A stretch of DNA of 64,000 bases from Grimontia sedimenti (GCF_011045095.1 NZ_JAALDL010000019.1:1-64000), one strand, 5' to 3'. Positions 1 through 8,242 are shown, counted from the stretch's first letter. Program-made: numbers and translations. The notes: a model not told the origin generated them from the letters alone.

Positions 1-138
1 GGGACAGGCACCTTAAAAAAGACTCTGTCCATTCCCCTATCGGTTTATACCTCCTTTCCGAGAAATGCGAACTACCGGGAACTACAGGGACAGACACCTT
101 AAAAAAGACTCTGTCCCTCACCCTATCGGCTTATGCCT
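1..138. repeat. REP-like direct repeats beside RAYT gene
   Basis: Two near-identical copies of a roughly 52-base unit lie at 1-52 and 87-138, a period of 86 bases. Each starts GGGACAG(G/A)CACCTTAAA and ends its first part with GACTCTGTCC, so GGGACAG at the left pairs with CTGTCC(C) at the right to make an imperfect hairpin. A related sequence in opposite orientation lies on the other side of the transposase gene. This is the arrangement expected of REP sequences mobilised by the adjacent REP-associated tyrosine transposase; that link is an inference from family knowledge. Confidence 0.75.
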
Positions 139-220
139 CTCTCCTGATAAGTCCGGAAATCAGCACTAATTTCCAGTGTTTTTACCACTTTCAGTAGGAT
201 TAGCTCAATTTGCGGACAAC

Positions 221-247
221 AAAAACATCAGGCATTGGCCTGATGTT
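221..247 (-). terminator. Intrinsic terminator of the RAYT gene
   Basis: A perfect 10-bp stem (AACATCAGGC at 224-233 and GCCTGATGTT at 238-247) with a 4-base loop is followed, when read on the minus strand, by a T-rich tract. It sits 26 bases beyond the stop codon of the transposase gene. Confidence 0.8.
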
Positions 248-272
248 CAAGGTGCGGGTAGAAACAGGTAAA

Positions 273-1235
273 TTAACTATCGGGCAAACGTATACCCGAC
301 GCTCTTTGACGATGAAGAAGTGGCAAAGCCGCTTTGACTGATGCCTCACTACCCACCATATTTCCGAGTTCAATATATGATGCTGTTTTTAGCCAAAGCT
401 TAGGCTCAATCCCAAGCCGCTCCAGTAATGGCGGGAGGGTGGAATCGATTTGTCCCCGCTTATCATCACGAACTTGTCGGCCAGTCCAGTCGACTAACTC
501 CAGATAATCCAATAAACGAAAGGGAACGCCTTCTGGCTGATCTTTGCGGGGATATCCTGCGAAAACATGCAGACCTTTGGGGGTAATTTGGTCATTTCTT
601 AACGCTTCAATTCGAGCTTTAACCGACGTGTACTCAGAGGTTTCTGGAGCATCAGCAATTGCTGCTCGTATGGGGTTGAGATCTACATACGCCATGGCTG
701 CCGCAAGAGCCTTTTCATCCAGCAATGCCTGGCTTTTAAAGCGACCTTCCCAGAAGTGTCCTGTGCATTGATCTTCTCGATTCGCTTCCGCCGCAATGTG
801 TTGATTCAATAGCCGCATAAACCAACTGATGCTCGTCAGCCGCTCTCGCCAAATTTCAATGATTTCCATGCATCGTTCTTGTTCCGCTTCTGATAAAACC
901 TCGCCGTGTATAAAACGTTGAATCAATAGAGGACCTTGATGGAACGTCAGCCAGCGTTCGATAACCTCAATCGGTGATAATGTTTTCGCGCAGCCCTCGT
1001 TAATGTGCAAAACAACATGATAGTGATTGCTCATGATGGCATAGGCACATACGTCGATGCAGAATGCGTTAGCTAGCTTCATCAGACGTTGCTCTATCCA
1101 GCCCCGCCTGTGTTCAAAACACTTCCCCTGTTCATCGTTATAGCCGCAAAGAAACGAGCGACGGACACAACGTGAAACGCAGTGATAATAGGGAGTAGCA
1201 TCGACGTTAATCAGTGAAGCACGCGCTGTGGTCAT
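273..1235 (-). CDS. REP-associated tyrosine transposase (RAYT, Y1_Tnp family)
   Basis: A 320-residue single-stranded DNA transposase related to IS200/IS605 TnpA. The HUH metal-binding motif is visible as H71-Y-H73 in the SNHYHVVLH segment. The probable nucleophilic tyrosine is Y183 in AYVDLNP, and the conserved GHFWEGRFKSQ segment lies at 159-169. In this family a single tyrosine cleaves and rejoins single-stranded DNA at REP hairpins; such genes are usually single copy and domesticated. REP-like repeats flank the gene on both sides and a terminator follows it. Length and motifs fit an intact protein. Confidence 0.9.
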   Translation of the reverse strand: MTTARASLINVDATPYYHCVSRCVRRSFLCGYNDEQGKCFEHRRGWIEQRLMKLANAFCIDVCAYAIMSNHYHVVLHINEGCAKTLSPIEVIERWLTFHQGPLLIQRFIHGEVLSEAEQERCMEIIEIWRERLTSISWFMRLLNQHIAAEANREDQCTGHFWEGRFKSQALLDEKALAAAMAYVDLNPIRAAIADAPETSEYTSVKARIEALRNDQITPKGLHVFAGYPRKDQPEGVPFRLLDYLELVDWTGRQVRDDKRGQIDSTLPPLLERLGIEPKLWLKTASYIELGNMVGSEASVKAALPLLHRQRASGIRLPDS

Positions 1236-1607
1236 CGTGGGTCAGAAAAATATGGCTTAAGGATAGATTTAACCTACCCCAGCAAATACATCATTGCATG
1301 TTGAATGGTTGGTAACAGGGAGATGTGCACGGATGTATGAAACTGATAAGTTGGTCTTTTTCTTAAAGTGTCTGTCCTCTCTTTGCCTGGCTTACTCAGC
1401 TGCACTTTCCCTCTACTCAGAAGACATTGAGAGGACTTGGTAGTCGGTCATCATCGGTTTTTTAATCGCTCAACACCGTCATTGAGACAACACCAATACG
1501 GTGCCAGATGATGTGATAACGCGTGTGAATGCATACAATGACAAAGATGCTGCTCTGCTCCATCACGACCAGCTCTAACGTTAATCATCATCAAGGGGAA
1601 CAAAGTT
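1236..1607. other. Intergenic region with an inverted REP-like copy
   Basis: This 372-base gap separates two divergent genes. At about 1357-1378 it carries a sequence which, read on the minus strand, begins AGGACAGACACTTTAAG. It therefore matches the left-hand repeats in inverted orientation, so the transposase gene sits between inversely oriented REP-like units. I see no coding frame I would support. Promoters for both neighbours must lie here but I cannot place them. Confidence 0.55.
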
Positions 1608-2162
1608 GTGATCGAAACAAACCGGCTCATTTTGCGGGATTGGAAAGAAGAAGACTTTGCGCCTTTTGCTCAGTTAAATGCTGACCCAGAAGTGATGCGG
1701 TACTTCCCTTCTACCCTTTCCCTGGAAGAAAGTAATGAACAGGCGATGCGGATACAGTCGCTGATTACTGAGAGAGGCTGGGGGTTTTGGGCCGTTGAAC
1801 TGAAAGCCACGGGGCAATTTATCGGTTTTGTTGGACTTCACAGCCAAGATGAACGAAGCGGTATTCCTTGTGCGCCCTTTGTAGAGATTGGCTGGCGATT
1901 ATCTTCTGAATATTGGGGAAAAGGTTATGCCCCGGAAGCGGCACTTAGCGCGTTGGAGTTTGCTTTTTGTAAGCTGGGTTCCCCTTCGGTTTATGCATTT
2001 ACCGCGCTACCCAATAAGCCTTCACAACGTGTTATGTCGAAGCTGGGTATGGAAAACGTTAACCAGAACTTTGACCACCCAAAACTCCCTCAAGGACACG
2101 ATTTAGAAAGACATTGTCTTTATAAGATCTCACGAGAGCAATGGTTTCAGAAGTCTAAATAG
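1608..2162 (+). CDS. GNAT family N-acetyltransferase (RimJ/RimL type)
   Basis: A 184-residue acetyl-CoA-dependent acetyltransferase. The start ETNRLILRDWKEED is the usual opening of the RimJ/RimL-like Acetyltransf_3 group, and the acetyl-CoA pyrophosphate-binding loop is seen as EYWGKGYAPEA around residues 103-113. A second signature, ALPNKPSQRVMSKLGM, is also typical. The start is GTG with an AAGGGG ribosome-binding site 9 bases upstream. The substrate cannot be told from sequence; members acetylate protein N-termini, antibiotics or small amines. Confidence 0.9.
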   Translation: MIETNRLILRDWKEEDFAPFAQLNADPEVMRYFPSTLSLEESNEQAMRIQSLITERGWGFWAVELKATGQFIGFVGLHSQDERSGIPCAPFVEIGWRLSSEYWGKGYAPEAALSALEFAFCKLGSPSVYAFTALPNKPSQRVMSKLGMENVNQNFDHPKLPQGHDLERHCLYKISREQWFQKSK

Positions 2163-2226
2163 CCCGGTTAAACATTCGCTTTCACTACCCGAAATATCTT
2201 CCCTCTCAGCGCAAGAAATCATTACC

Positions 2227-2270
2227 ACCGTGAGCCTGCGGGTAAAGGGTGAGAAGCGACTCACGGTTTT
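2227..2270 (+). terminator. Possible hairpin terminator after the GNAT gene
   Basis: ACCGTGAG at 2227-2234 pairs perfectly with CTCACGGT at 2260-2267 and is followed by TTTT. The loop is long (25 bases), so efficiency is uncertain. The rest of the 316-base gap up to 2478 shows nothing I can name. Confidence 0.4.
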
Positions 2271-2478
2271 GTGCTTCGTGCTCTTCTAGCCATCAGTTGA
2301 ACATCTGGTTTACATCTCAATTGGGGCGACGTTCTACATTCCTCTGGTAATAATTCTCAATCGCTTTTGTCATGCTATGCCTTTGGTTTTTGCTGTGGCT
2401 TCGGCAGAGCGATACGCAATAGGCTGTCAGGCCACTTTGATGGGTGCCCACTAGTCAATGCATGTCAGGAGAAGATAG

Positions 2479-2946
2479 ATGTACTTTTGGAATATTGAAG
2501 CGCTAAAAAGCAACATCAAGCAAGGCGGTTTCTCGGAGAAAGATCGCTTTCGCTATGTTTTGATATATATCGTGCTGGGTTTGTTTGGCATGTCATTTGG
2601 TGCTTACTTTCCTATGGAAAGCCCAAACCTTTGGGACAAAATTGATGACTTCGGTTTGCTTGTCATTACGATTGTAGGAACCTTTTTCGCTTATAAAGCC
2701 AATGGCGGAGACAAAGGTACAGACTTTCTTGGGCGCTATTTCAGTATCAATTTTGTCGTGACGCTGAGGTTATTGCCTTGGTTGATACCGATGCTGATTG
2801 GCTTAGGGGTTTACTATTTCTATGTGTTTCCTTTAGAGGAAGACATCGTCACGACTCCCTTTGAAGTGATACTTTTTCAAGTTTGGTATGCGCTTCTTTA
2901 CTTCCGTATGTGTAAGCATATCGGTGATCTGAAAGAGGCAGGCTGA
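2479..2946 (+). CDS. Small integral membrane protein, function unknown
   Basis: A 155-residue protein with about four hydrophobic segments (roughly residues 26-46, 57-71, 93-112 and 125-142), so probably a polytopic inner membrane protein. AGGAGAAGA lies at good distance before the ATG. The layout of short loops and aromatic-rich helices resembles small uncharacterised membrane proteins; I recognise no family motif. It stands alone between a GNAT gene and a convergent minus-strand operon. Confidence 0.7.
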   Translation: MYFWNIEALKSNIKQGGFSEKDRFRYVLIYIVLGLFGMSFGAYFPMESPNLWDKIDDFGLLVITIVGTFFAYKANGGDKGTDFLGRYFSINFVVTLRLLPWLIPMLIGLGVYYFYVFPLEEDIVTTPFEVILFQVWYALLYFRMCKHIGDLKEAG

Positions 2947-2957
2947 AACAGAGGATC

Positions 2958-3034
2958 GGGACAGACGCTATGAGAAAGGTCATGCCTAATTGCCTTAAAG
3001 GTTAATGGCTCCTCTTCAAAACAGTGTCTTTCCC
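2958..3034. repeat. Degenerate REP-like inverted pair
   Basis: GGGACAGACGCT at 2958-2969 and AGTGTCTTTCCC at 3023-3034 face each other and resemble the outer arms of the REP-like units near the transposase (GGGACAGACACC). They lie between two convergent genes, a usual place for REP elements. The match is imperfect, so this may be a decayed copy. Confidence 0.45.
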
Positions 3035-3049
3035 GTTTAATTTCATTCT

Positions 3050-3799
3050 CTACCCCTCAAACTCTTCCATCTCAATCAAGAGCAACGTGATCTTTCTTTC
3101 GAGATCAACATCATAACTATTAATGCCTTGCATGCCTTTTGCTTCTATTTCGAGCTCTCTGACAATATCCACGACTTTTTGTGTCACATTGAAAACCTTG
3201 TTTGGGCTGCTGATCCTCAACTCACAAGCATTAACTCGGCATTCCGCTTTGTCTAACTGGGCGTCTTGGGAAACCACGTAAAGATCAAAGTAGTCCTGAA
3301 AGCCTTGGGCAATATGAGCATGTTCATCGGTCTTTTCTTGCTTGGCGAACTCTGCATGCCTCTCTTGGAAGCGATTGAAGACCTTATTGGACTCTGACGG
3401 CATGAGAAGCCGCTCGTAAGGGTCGTCACTTTCTTGGGCTTCGACATCAGCTTCTGGGGAATTGGCATATGCGTCAGAGGTTTCATCTCCTATGCCGTTT
3501 TCTTCAATGTTGTCATTGGCAGGTAAAAGGTCATCCGTTACTGGTTGCACGGAGGCGGGTTTAGCCGCAGACAAAGGTTCAGCATTAGGGAGTATTTCTG
3601 TAACGGGGTTGAGTACCTCGCTTGGCGCCAAAAGGATAGCGGGAGGAACCCCAATTGGCGCTTGCTGGCCGAGGTCTTTGTGGACTTCAGTCGTTTGAAT
3701 GTGAGCACGGGTGGCGTGATAGGTGACCAAAGACCCGCCACTTGCCCCGATAACCACACCCAACAATAGGACAAGAAACCCGTTCGCTCTGTTTTTCAT
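3050..3799 (-). CDS. Single-pass membrane-anchored protein, function unknown
   Basis: A 249-residue protein with one N-terminal hydrophobic helix (about residues 8-28) and a large, probably periplasmic remainder. Residues about 75-135 are acidic and low in hydrophobics, likely a flexible linker, and the last 110 residues look folded with a Cys pair (AECRVNACELR) that could form a disulfide. It begins 14 bases after the SDR gene, so it is the third gene of a cupin-SDR operon. No family is recognised. Confidence 0.7.
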   Translation of the reverse strand: MKNRANGFLVLLLGVVIGASGGSLVTYHATRAHIQTTEVHKDLGQQAPIGVPPAILLAPSEVLNPVTEILPNAEPLSAAKPASVQPVTDDLLPANDNIEENGIGDETSDAYANSPEADVEAQESDDPYERLLMPSESNKVFNRFQERHAEFAKQEKTDEHAHIAQGFQDYFDLYVVSQDAQLDKAECRVNACELRISSPNKVFNVTQKVVDIVRELEIEAKGMQGINSYDVDLERKITLLLIEMEEFEG

Positions 3800-3813
3800 C
3801 TCTCAACTCAGTA

Positions 3814-4572
3814 TCAAACCACTCCACCCGTGGCGTCCAAAATACTGCCTGTTGTGTAAGACGCATCTTCAGAAAGTAAAAAGCATATGGCTCTCGCAAC
3901 TTCTTCTGGCTCTCCACCACGTTGCATAGGGATGCGCGGCGCAAGTCTCTCTACTCTGTTTGGCTCTCCGCCGTCGGCATGAATATCGGTGTGAATGAGA
4001 CCCGGTCTGACACCGTTTACGCGAATACCTTCCGCCGCCACTTCTTTGGCAAGCCCAATGGTTAAGGTATCTACCGCACCTTTGCTGGCAGCATAGTCAA
4101 CATATTCACCTGGTGAGCCAGTACGTGATGCGCCAGAGGAAACGTTAACAATCGCTCCGCCTTTTCCGCCGCGTTCGGTGCTCATGCGTTTTACCGCTTC
4201 GCGGGCGCAAAGAAAACTGCCGGTGACGTTGGCTGCCAGCACTTTGTTGATACGCTCTGCGGTTAGCTCCACCAGCTTGCTTTGTGTGAAAAGGATACCT
4301 GCGTTGTTCACCAATCCCGTCAGCGGCATTGTATTGGCATCTATCGCGGCAAAGAGCGAGGCAACGCCCTCTTCCGTTGAAATATCTGCTTTTACCGCAA
4401 AGGCGCTGCCGCCGTTCTCTTCAATTTCTTTGACCACTTGGTCTGCTGCATCAGTGCGGGAGTGATAATTCACGCACACGGTATAGCCCTGCGCTGCCAG
4501 CAATTTTGCGGTGACTGCCCCAATGCCGCGGCTCGCGCCTGTCACCAATGCAATTTCGTTTTTCTTTATCAC
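3814..4572 (-). CDS. SDR family oxidoreductase
   Basis: A 252-residue classical short-chain dehydrogenase/reductase. Visible motifs are the cofactor-binding TGASRGIG near residue 13, NNAG near residue 90, and the catalytic Ser with YxxxK (YVDYAASKGA) near residue 160. The basic residue after the first glycine motif and NYHSR suggest NADP(H). The start is GTG, preceded by GGAAGAAG and only 3 bases after the stop of the cupin gene, so the two are co-transcribed. The substrate is unknown; similarity is to YgfF/glucose-dehydrogenase-like SDRs. Confidence 0.88.
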   Translation of the reverse strand: MIKKNEIALVTGASRGIGAVTAKLLAAQGYTVCVNYHSRTDAADQVVKEIEENGGSAFAVKADISTEEGVASLFAAIDANTMPLTGLVNNAGILFTQSKLVELTAERINKVLAANVTGSFLCAREAVKRMSTERGGKGGAIVNVSSGASRTGSPGEYVDYAASKGAVDTLTIGLAKEVAAEGIRVNGVRPGLIHTDIHADGGEPNRVERLAPRIPMQRGGEPEEVARAICFLLSEDASYTTGSILDATGGVV

Positions 4573-4575
4573 GGC

Positions 4576-5055
4576 TTACTTCTTCCCTGCATTTGGAAAA
4601 TCTATGTTGTCGATATCCACAACCTGCCAAGGGCGGTTTTTGTTTCTAAAGATACGTTTATTCTGCTTGGGGTAATCCGCTTCATCATGGTCGAGACGCT
4701 GACCCACCACAATGCAACGAAGGGTTTCGTTGCCTGTGTTGGTCATGATGTGTGGCATCCCGCCTGCCGGGTAACCAATGAAGTCGCCCTCACCCACCTC
4801 GAAGTCTTCATCATCAATCGTGACAGTCGCAGTGCCGGAAAGAATGTAGACACACTCATCCTCAAAGTAGTGAACGTGATATTCAGTCGAATCAAACCCC
4901 GGCTCAATCTCGACAATGTGGAAACCTAGACCGGTCAAGCCTGCCAGATCACCGAGGGATTTGCCCGTTCGCACCGCATTGGGGTTGAGGAAGTGGGTTT
5001 TGGTCTGCCCTTCCATGGATTCGATATCTTGCTTTTTGACGATGTACTGGCTCAT
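4576..5055 (-). CDS. Cupin domain protein
   Basis: A 159-residue single-cupin protein. The metal-binding pattern is seen in EYHVHYFEDECVYILSG (His, His, Glu) and the second half in PAGGMPHIM. An in-frame ATG lies 10 codons further upstream, but AAGGAGAAA sits just before the internal ATG used here, so MSQYIVKK is taken as the N-terminus. It heads an operon with an SDR oxidoreductase and a membrane-anchored protein. Cupins of this type include sugar-modifying enzymes and ligand sensors; the role here is open. Confidence 0.85.
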   Translation of the reverse strand: MSQYIVKKQDIESMEGQTKTHFLNPNAVRTGKSLGDLAGLTGLGFHIVEIEPGFDSTEYHVHYFEDECVYILSGTATVTIDDEDFEVGEGDFIGYPAGGMPHIMTNTGNETLRCIVVGQRLDHDEADYPKQNKRIFRNKNRPWQVVDIDNIDFPNAGKK

Positions 5056-5199
5056 TGCTTTCTCCTTTTTTTCATCACCATGCACTGCCCAACAGCAGGT
5101 GTAATGGATTCAAAGGGAGAATTGGGATCTTTGTCTCGCAGCAAAGGGAAAGAAACCCGCTAGAGGTTCAGCGGGTTATCTGGGTTAGTGTACTTTCGG

Positions 5200-5541
5200 T
5201 TAGTGAAAGCTGGGAATGAAATCTTCGTCTAAATCCAGCCTTTCACCGTTAAGCGAGACGGGATTCATTACGTCGTCGATGCGAGGATCAGACAGCATCC
5301 GCTCCATTCCTTCATCTCTCGCCTCTCTCGAAGGCCAGATGATCCAGGAAAACAGCACCACGGACGGGCTATTTTCGTAGCCGGATGACGCCACGTTTCT
5401 TGAAGATTCCTGCTCATTACAGTGAACCACATTGAGTGCACCGTACGCGCGCATCAAGGGGATCGCGTCCTGAACCAGACGCTTGTAGGCTTCTTTATTG
5501 GCAACAGGCAACGCTGTCACCAGTCCATCAACATATAGCAT
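5200..5541 (-). CDS. DUF1428 (YbaA-like) family protein
   Basis: A 113-residue protein matching the YbaA/DUF1428 family: it opens with YVDGLVTALPVANKEAYKRL and contains VVLFSWIIWPSREARDEGM and MLSDPRID, the usual conserved blocks of this ferredoxin-like alpha-beta fold. GGAGG lies 8 bases before the ATG. No enzymatic activity is established for the family. It is monocistronic on this strand. Confidence 0.88.
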   Translation of the reverse strand: MLYVDGLVTALPVANKEAYKRLVQDAIPLMRAYGALNVVHCNEQESSRNVASSGYENSPSVVLFSWIIWPSREARDEGMERMLSDPRIDDVMNPVSLNGERLDLDEDFIPSFH

Positions 5542-5758
5542 GATCTACTACCTCCGCCGATTCAGTTCCACTCCTATAGCGACCCTGCAAACGGCTTTAT
5601 GATCAAGCCACTGACTTTTATATTATTGAAATTATGGTTTATTTGGTGAGCACTGAGGGAGTACCCAGCGCTTTACCATCACTGTTCCTTGTTACGCGAA
5701 TAGTACCTTTTGGGACTTGTCAGTGGATGACTCAGAAAGGAGACATGCAAAAAGTTTC

Positions 5759-6220
5759 TTATTTGTGTTTGATATTGAGAGGAAAATTTTTTTGATCTTT
5801 GTCGTCAGCAAATCGAACGGAAATGATCGATGAGACCGACGATTTCGTCACCCATCTCACCAAACTCTTCAGGGGAAAGATCGCGATCCAAAAGTCGTTG
5901 TAGCCACGAAGTTGGGATTTATCGAACGTTTCCAAATTACGGAACCCCATCGACCAGTCAGGAAATGCCCGCTTTTTAATTTCGGAGCGATCAAGGACAA
6001 CCACTCTGTTGTGGCGGTCGTCCTGCTCAATCTTTTGATAGAGCTTGTCGACGTTGTGTTCTTCGCCTTCCAATACCTGAAAGAAGTTGCCTTTCGCATA
6101 AAGTAAAAGGCCACTGACACCGAGCTCTCCGTTGTTTTGACGAGCCTTGCCAAGCAGTTGCATTAACTTACTTTCCGTAAATTCCACGGTCGCTGAACTG
6201 GCATAGATTAATCGAATCAT
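5759..6220 (-). CDS. Stand-alone BLUF-domain blue-light sensor
   Basis: A 153-residue protein whose first ~95 residues form a BLUF (FAD-binding blue-light) domain. The photocycle residues expected from AppA and BlrB are visible: Y6, N30 and Q48 (in GNFFQVLEGE), with W89 in FPDWSMGF. The rest is a short C-terminal helical cap with no output domain, so signalling must be through a partner protein. Short BLUF proteins are known to bind c-di-GMP phosphodiesterases or other effectors; no such partner is adjacent here. Confidence 0.92.
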   Translation of the reverse strand: MIRLIYASSATVEFTESKLMQLLGKARQNNGELGVSGLLLYAKGNFFQVLEGEEHNVDKLYQKIEQDDRHNRVVVLDRSEIKKRAFPDWSMGFRNLETFDKSQLRGYNDFWIAIFPLKSLVRWVTKSSVSSIISVRFADDKDQKNFPLNIKHK

Positions 6221-6253
6221 CCTTCCCCCACGTTGCTTGTAAGCAATGGATTA

Positions 6254-7177
6254 TCAACTCACTATAGTTGTTCTTCTCAGTAGTCGGGGGGCACGTAAGC
6301 CTATGAATATACCGAACAACATACTCATAACAGCAGCAAAACCTGATAAGGAGAAAGCAGGCAGGGACAATAGCAATTGGCTATCGTTTCCGCCTCCGGC
6401 GAGAGAAGCACCAATGCCCATCAAGACACCCGCAAACAAGTGCCGCCAATACATATAGAAGGGTTGGAGGTTGAGTTTGAAGGAACGTGTTATCAGCGCC
6501 GCAGATGCCATGCCCGCCACCAGAGCAAAAAGCAGTAGGGAACGTTCAAAAGAAGGCATTCGTTCATCGGTTTCTTCCCAAACGGAAAGACTCAAATCTG
6601 AAAGATACCCGCTGGGTGTCCATTTGGGTTCGTAGAGAAACGTCAGGCTGCCCATCAACCCAATCGCCAACATGCTTAGCCAGAGCCGTGTATCCCATCT
6701 TTTGATCAGAAGAATGCCAGCGCCAATTAACAAGGAACTCACCAACAGGGCTGTAAAGTGCCATTGCGGTAAGGCAGAGGAAAGCCTTGGAGGAAGGCTA
6801 TCGTCGACACTCGCCAGCAGAATCCAACCTATCAGCCAACCGGAAACGGTCGCAATCATCAGGGTGTCACCCCGTGACAATTTGCTGATGGTAGAAACAC
6901 CGCAGCCCTGATTCATGGCTGCGCCGAAACCAAACAGCACGCCACCGATCAGCGCGGTCCACTGTATGGCATAAACGCGAAAAGGCACTTCAATGGTCAT
7001 CATGTCTGCAACCAACAAAGAAACCCAAGCTAGTACGCCGCTGGTCAGAATAGCGATAAGAAACTGGGGGCGTTTATCTAACGCTTGATTGACCCCTTTC
7101 ACCAGGCAAAGCCCCGTGGTCTGGGCGAGATAGCCGAGAACGAAAAGAAAAAAGATGGCAATGAGAAAGAAGGTCAC
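6254..7177 (-). CDS. YeeE/YedE family (DUF395) sulfur-compound transporter
   Basis: A 307-residue polytopic membrane protein with about nine hydrophobic segments. The two internal-repeat signatures of the YeeE/YedE fold are visible: GFGAAMNQGCGVSTISKLSRG around residues 84-104, with a conserved Cys, and GIGASLAGGGNDSQLLLSLP near residues 257-276. Characterised YeeE imports thiosulfate through conserved cysteines; here the second repeat lacks the Cys. The start is GTG with a weak ribosome-binding site. Located on its own between the BLUF gene and a small ParB-like gene. Confidence 0.85.
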   Translation of the reverse strand: MTFFLIAIFFLFVLGYLAQTTGLCLVKGVNQALDKRPQFLIAILTSGVLAWVSLLVADMMTIEVPFRVYAIQWTALIGGVLFGFGAAMNQGCGVSTISKLSRGDTLMIATVSGWLIGWILLASVDDSLPPRLSSALPQWHFTALLVSSLLIGAGILLIKRWDTRLWLSMLAIGLMGSLTFLYEPKWTPSGYLSDLSLSVWEETDERMPSFERSLLLFALVAGMASAALITRSFKLNLQPFYMYWRHLFAGVLMGIGASLAGGGNDSQLLLSLPAFSLSGFAAVMSMLFGIFIGLRAPRLLRRTTIVS

Positions 7178-7332
7178 GGACTGCTGAAACCTGAAAAATT
7201 TTCTTGGTGGTAGCCTTGATTGTAGTGAATAACAGGCGCTGGGTTTGGCTCAATGTTTAGATGAAAAACAAAGGACTACGCCGTATTAAGTACGGTTAAA
7301 ATGCGCTGCGTTCGGAGCCAAAGAAGCATCCA

Positions 7333-7596
7333 TTAAGGAATGGAGGATTGAAACAGGTTCACCGGAATGTCGATGTCTTTTCCTGTGTCCTGATAGATTT
7401 TAAACGCGGCACTGATTCGGTGACCACCGTCTTGCAACACGTAAGTTTTCCCGCAGGCACATCGGATAAGTTGGATCGCTTCGTTAATGTCTGCGCCCTG
7501 CTTCAGTTCTTTCAAGATGGATTTGAACCGGGCATCTTCTCCCCGCACCCAGTTCAAATTCATGGCGACCAGCTTGCTGACTTTCATCAATTCCAT
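7333..7596 (-). CDS. Small stand-alone ParB/Srx-like domain protein
   Basis: An 87-residue protein resembling only the N-terminal ParB/sulfiredoxin fold: a conserved opening with VSKLVAMNLNWVRGEDAR, then YVLQDGGHRISAAFKIY, where DGGHR occupies the position of the GxxR/H motif that binds nucleotide in ParB-like proteins. There is no helix-turn-helix or dimerisation domain, so it is not a partition ParB. AGGAG is 7 bases before this ATG; an ATG two codons upstream is too close to it. Function unknown. Confidence 0.7.
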   Translation of the reverse strand: MELMKVSKLVAMNLNWVRGEDARFKSILKELKQGADINEAIQLIRCACGKTYVLQDGGHRISAAFKIYQDTGKDIDIPVNLFQSSIP

Positions 7597-7668
7597 TCGC
7601 ATACTCCTTTCTACTGAGAGTATGCACCGAAGGAACCAGGTTTTGCGTCTCAGCTTCAGTGCAAAGCA

Positions 7669-8163
7669 CTATTCATTCGCCGCCAGCCATTTTCGTAACA
7701 GACCAGCCAACTGCTTTTGCTCATCGGTTGTCAGCGCTTCCAGAATGTGTCGTTCGTTGTCGATGTGCTGCTCCACCACCTTGTCGATCAGTGTCTGTCC
7801 TTCTTCGGTCAGGGTGACCAGACAGCTTCTTCTGTCGGTTTCGCTGGCTTGTCGAATCACAAGACCACGCTTCACCAAGCCATCGACGCGCGTGCTCATG
7901 GCTCCGGATGAGAGCATCAGGGTTTGATATAGGTCAGTCGGGGTAACAGGTTCGCCGGCACGGCGGAGAGAAGCCAGAATATCGAATTCGATATTGCTGA
8001 GGTCATTTTGCTTAAATACTTCTTCCAGTTTCGGGGTGATGATTTGTTTCGCCCTTCCAAGTCGCCCAATCACGCCCATTGGTGAGCAGTCTAAGTCCGG
8101 TCTTTGCGTCGCCCATTGGGCAATGATGGTATCTACATGATCGGCTTTCATTACGTCTTTCAC
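7669..8163 (-). CDS. MarR family transcriptional regulator
   Basis: A 164-residue winged helix protein: FDILASLRRAGEPVTPTDLYQTLMLSSGAMSTRVDGLVKRGLV forms the helix-turn-helix and DRRSCLVTLTEEG the wing, both classic MarR. A long N-terminal helix and C-terminal helices form the dimer interface. The start is GTG; an ATG four codons inside is an alternative. It is divergent from an EamA exporter, with two identical palindromes in the shared promoter, so it probably represses itself and the exporter until a ligand binds. Confidence 0.93.
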   Translation of the reverse strand: MKDVMKADHVDTIIAQWATQRPDLDCSPMGVIGRLGRAKQIITPKLEEVFKQNDLSNIEFDILASLRRAGEPVTPTDLYQTLMLSSGAMSTRVDGLVKRGLVIRQASETDRRSCLVTLTEEGQTLIDKVVEQHIDNERHILEALTTDEQKQLAGLLRKWLAANE

Positions 8164-8177
8164 TTCGGAACTGAATT

Positions 8178-8195
8178 TATCTTTTTCAAAAGATA
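8178..8195. promoter_or_regulatory. Palindromic operator 1 for the MarR regulator (candidate)
   Basis: TATCTTTT, two bases, AAAAGATA forms a perfect 8+8 palindrome just upstream of the marR-type gene. It has the same arms as a second site 47 bp away. MarR dimers usually bind such 16-20 bp palindromes in divergent promoters; assignment to this regulator is inferred from position. Confidence 0.7.
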
Positions 8196-8224
8196 CTTGA
8201 TCATAAGAGACAAAGTGAATACTT

Positions 8225-8242
8225 TATCTTTTGTAAAAGATA
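8225..8242. promoter_or_regulatory. Palindromic operator 2 for the MarR regulator (candidate)
   Basis: Second copy of the TATCTTTT-N2-AAAAGATA palindrome, 31 bases before the GTG of the EamA exporter. With the first copy it would let one regulator control both divergent genes. Confidence 0.7.

Noticed and set aside
7333-7596. Partition system at the ParB-like gene
   Set aside because: No ParA, no helix-turn-helix in the protein and no parS-like repeats nearby.
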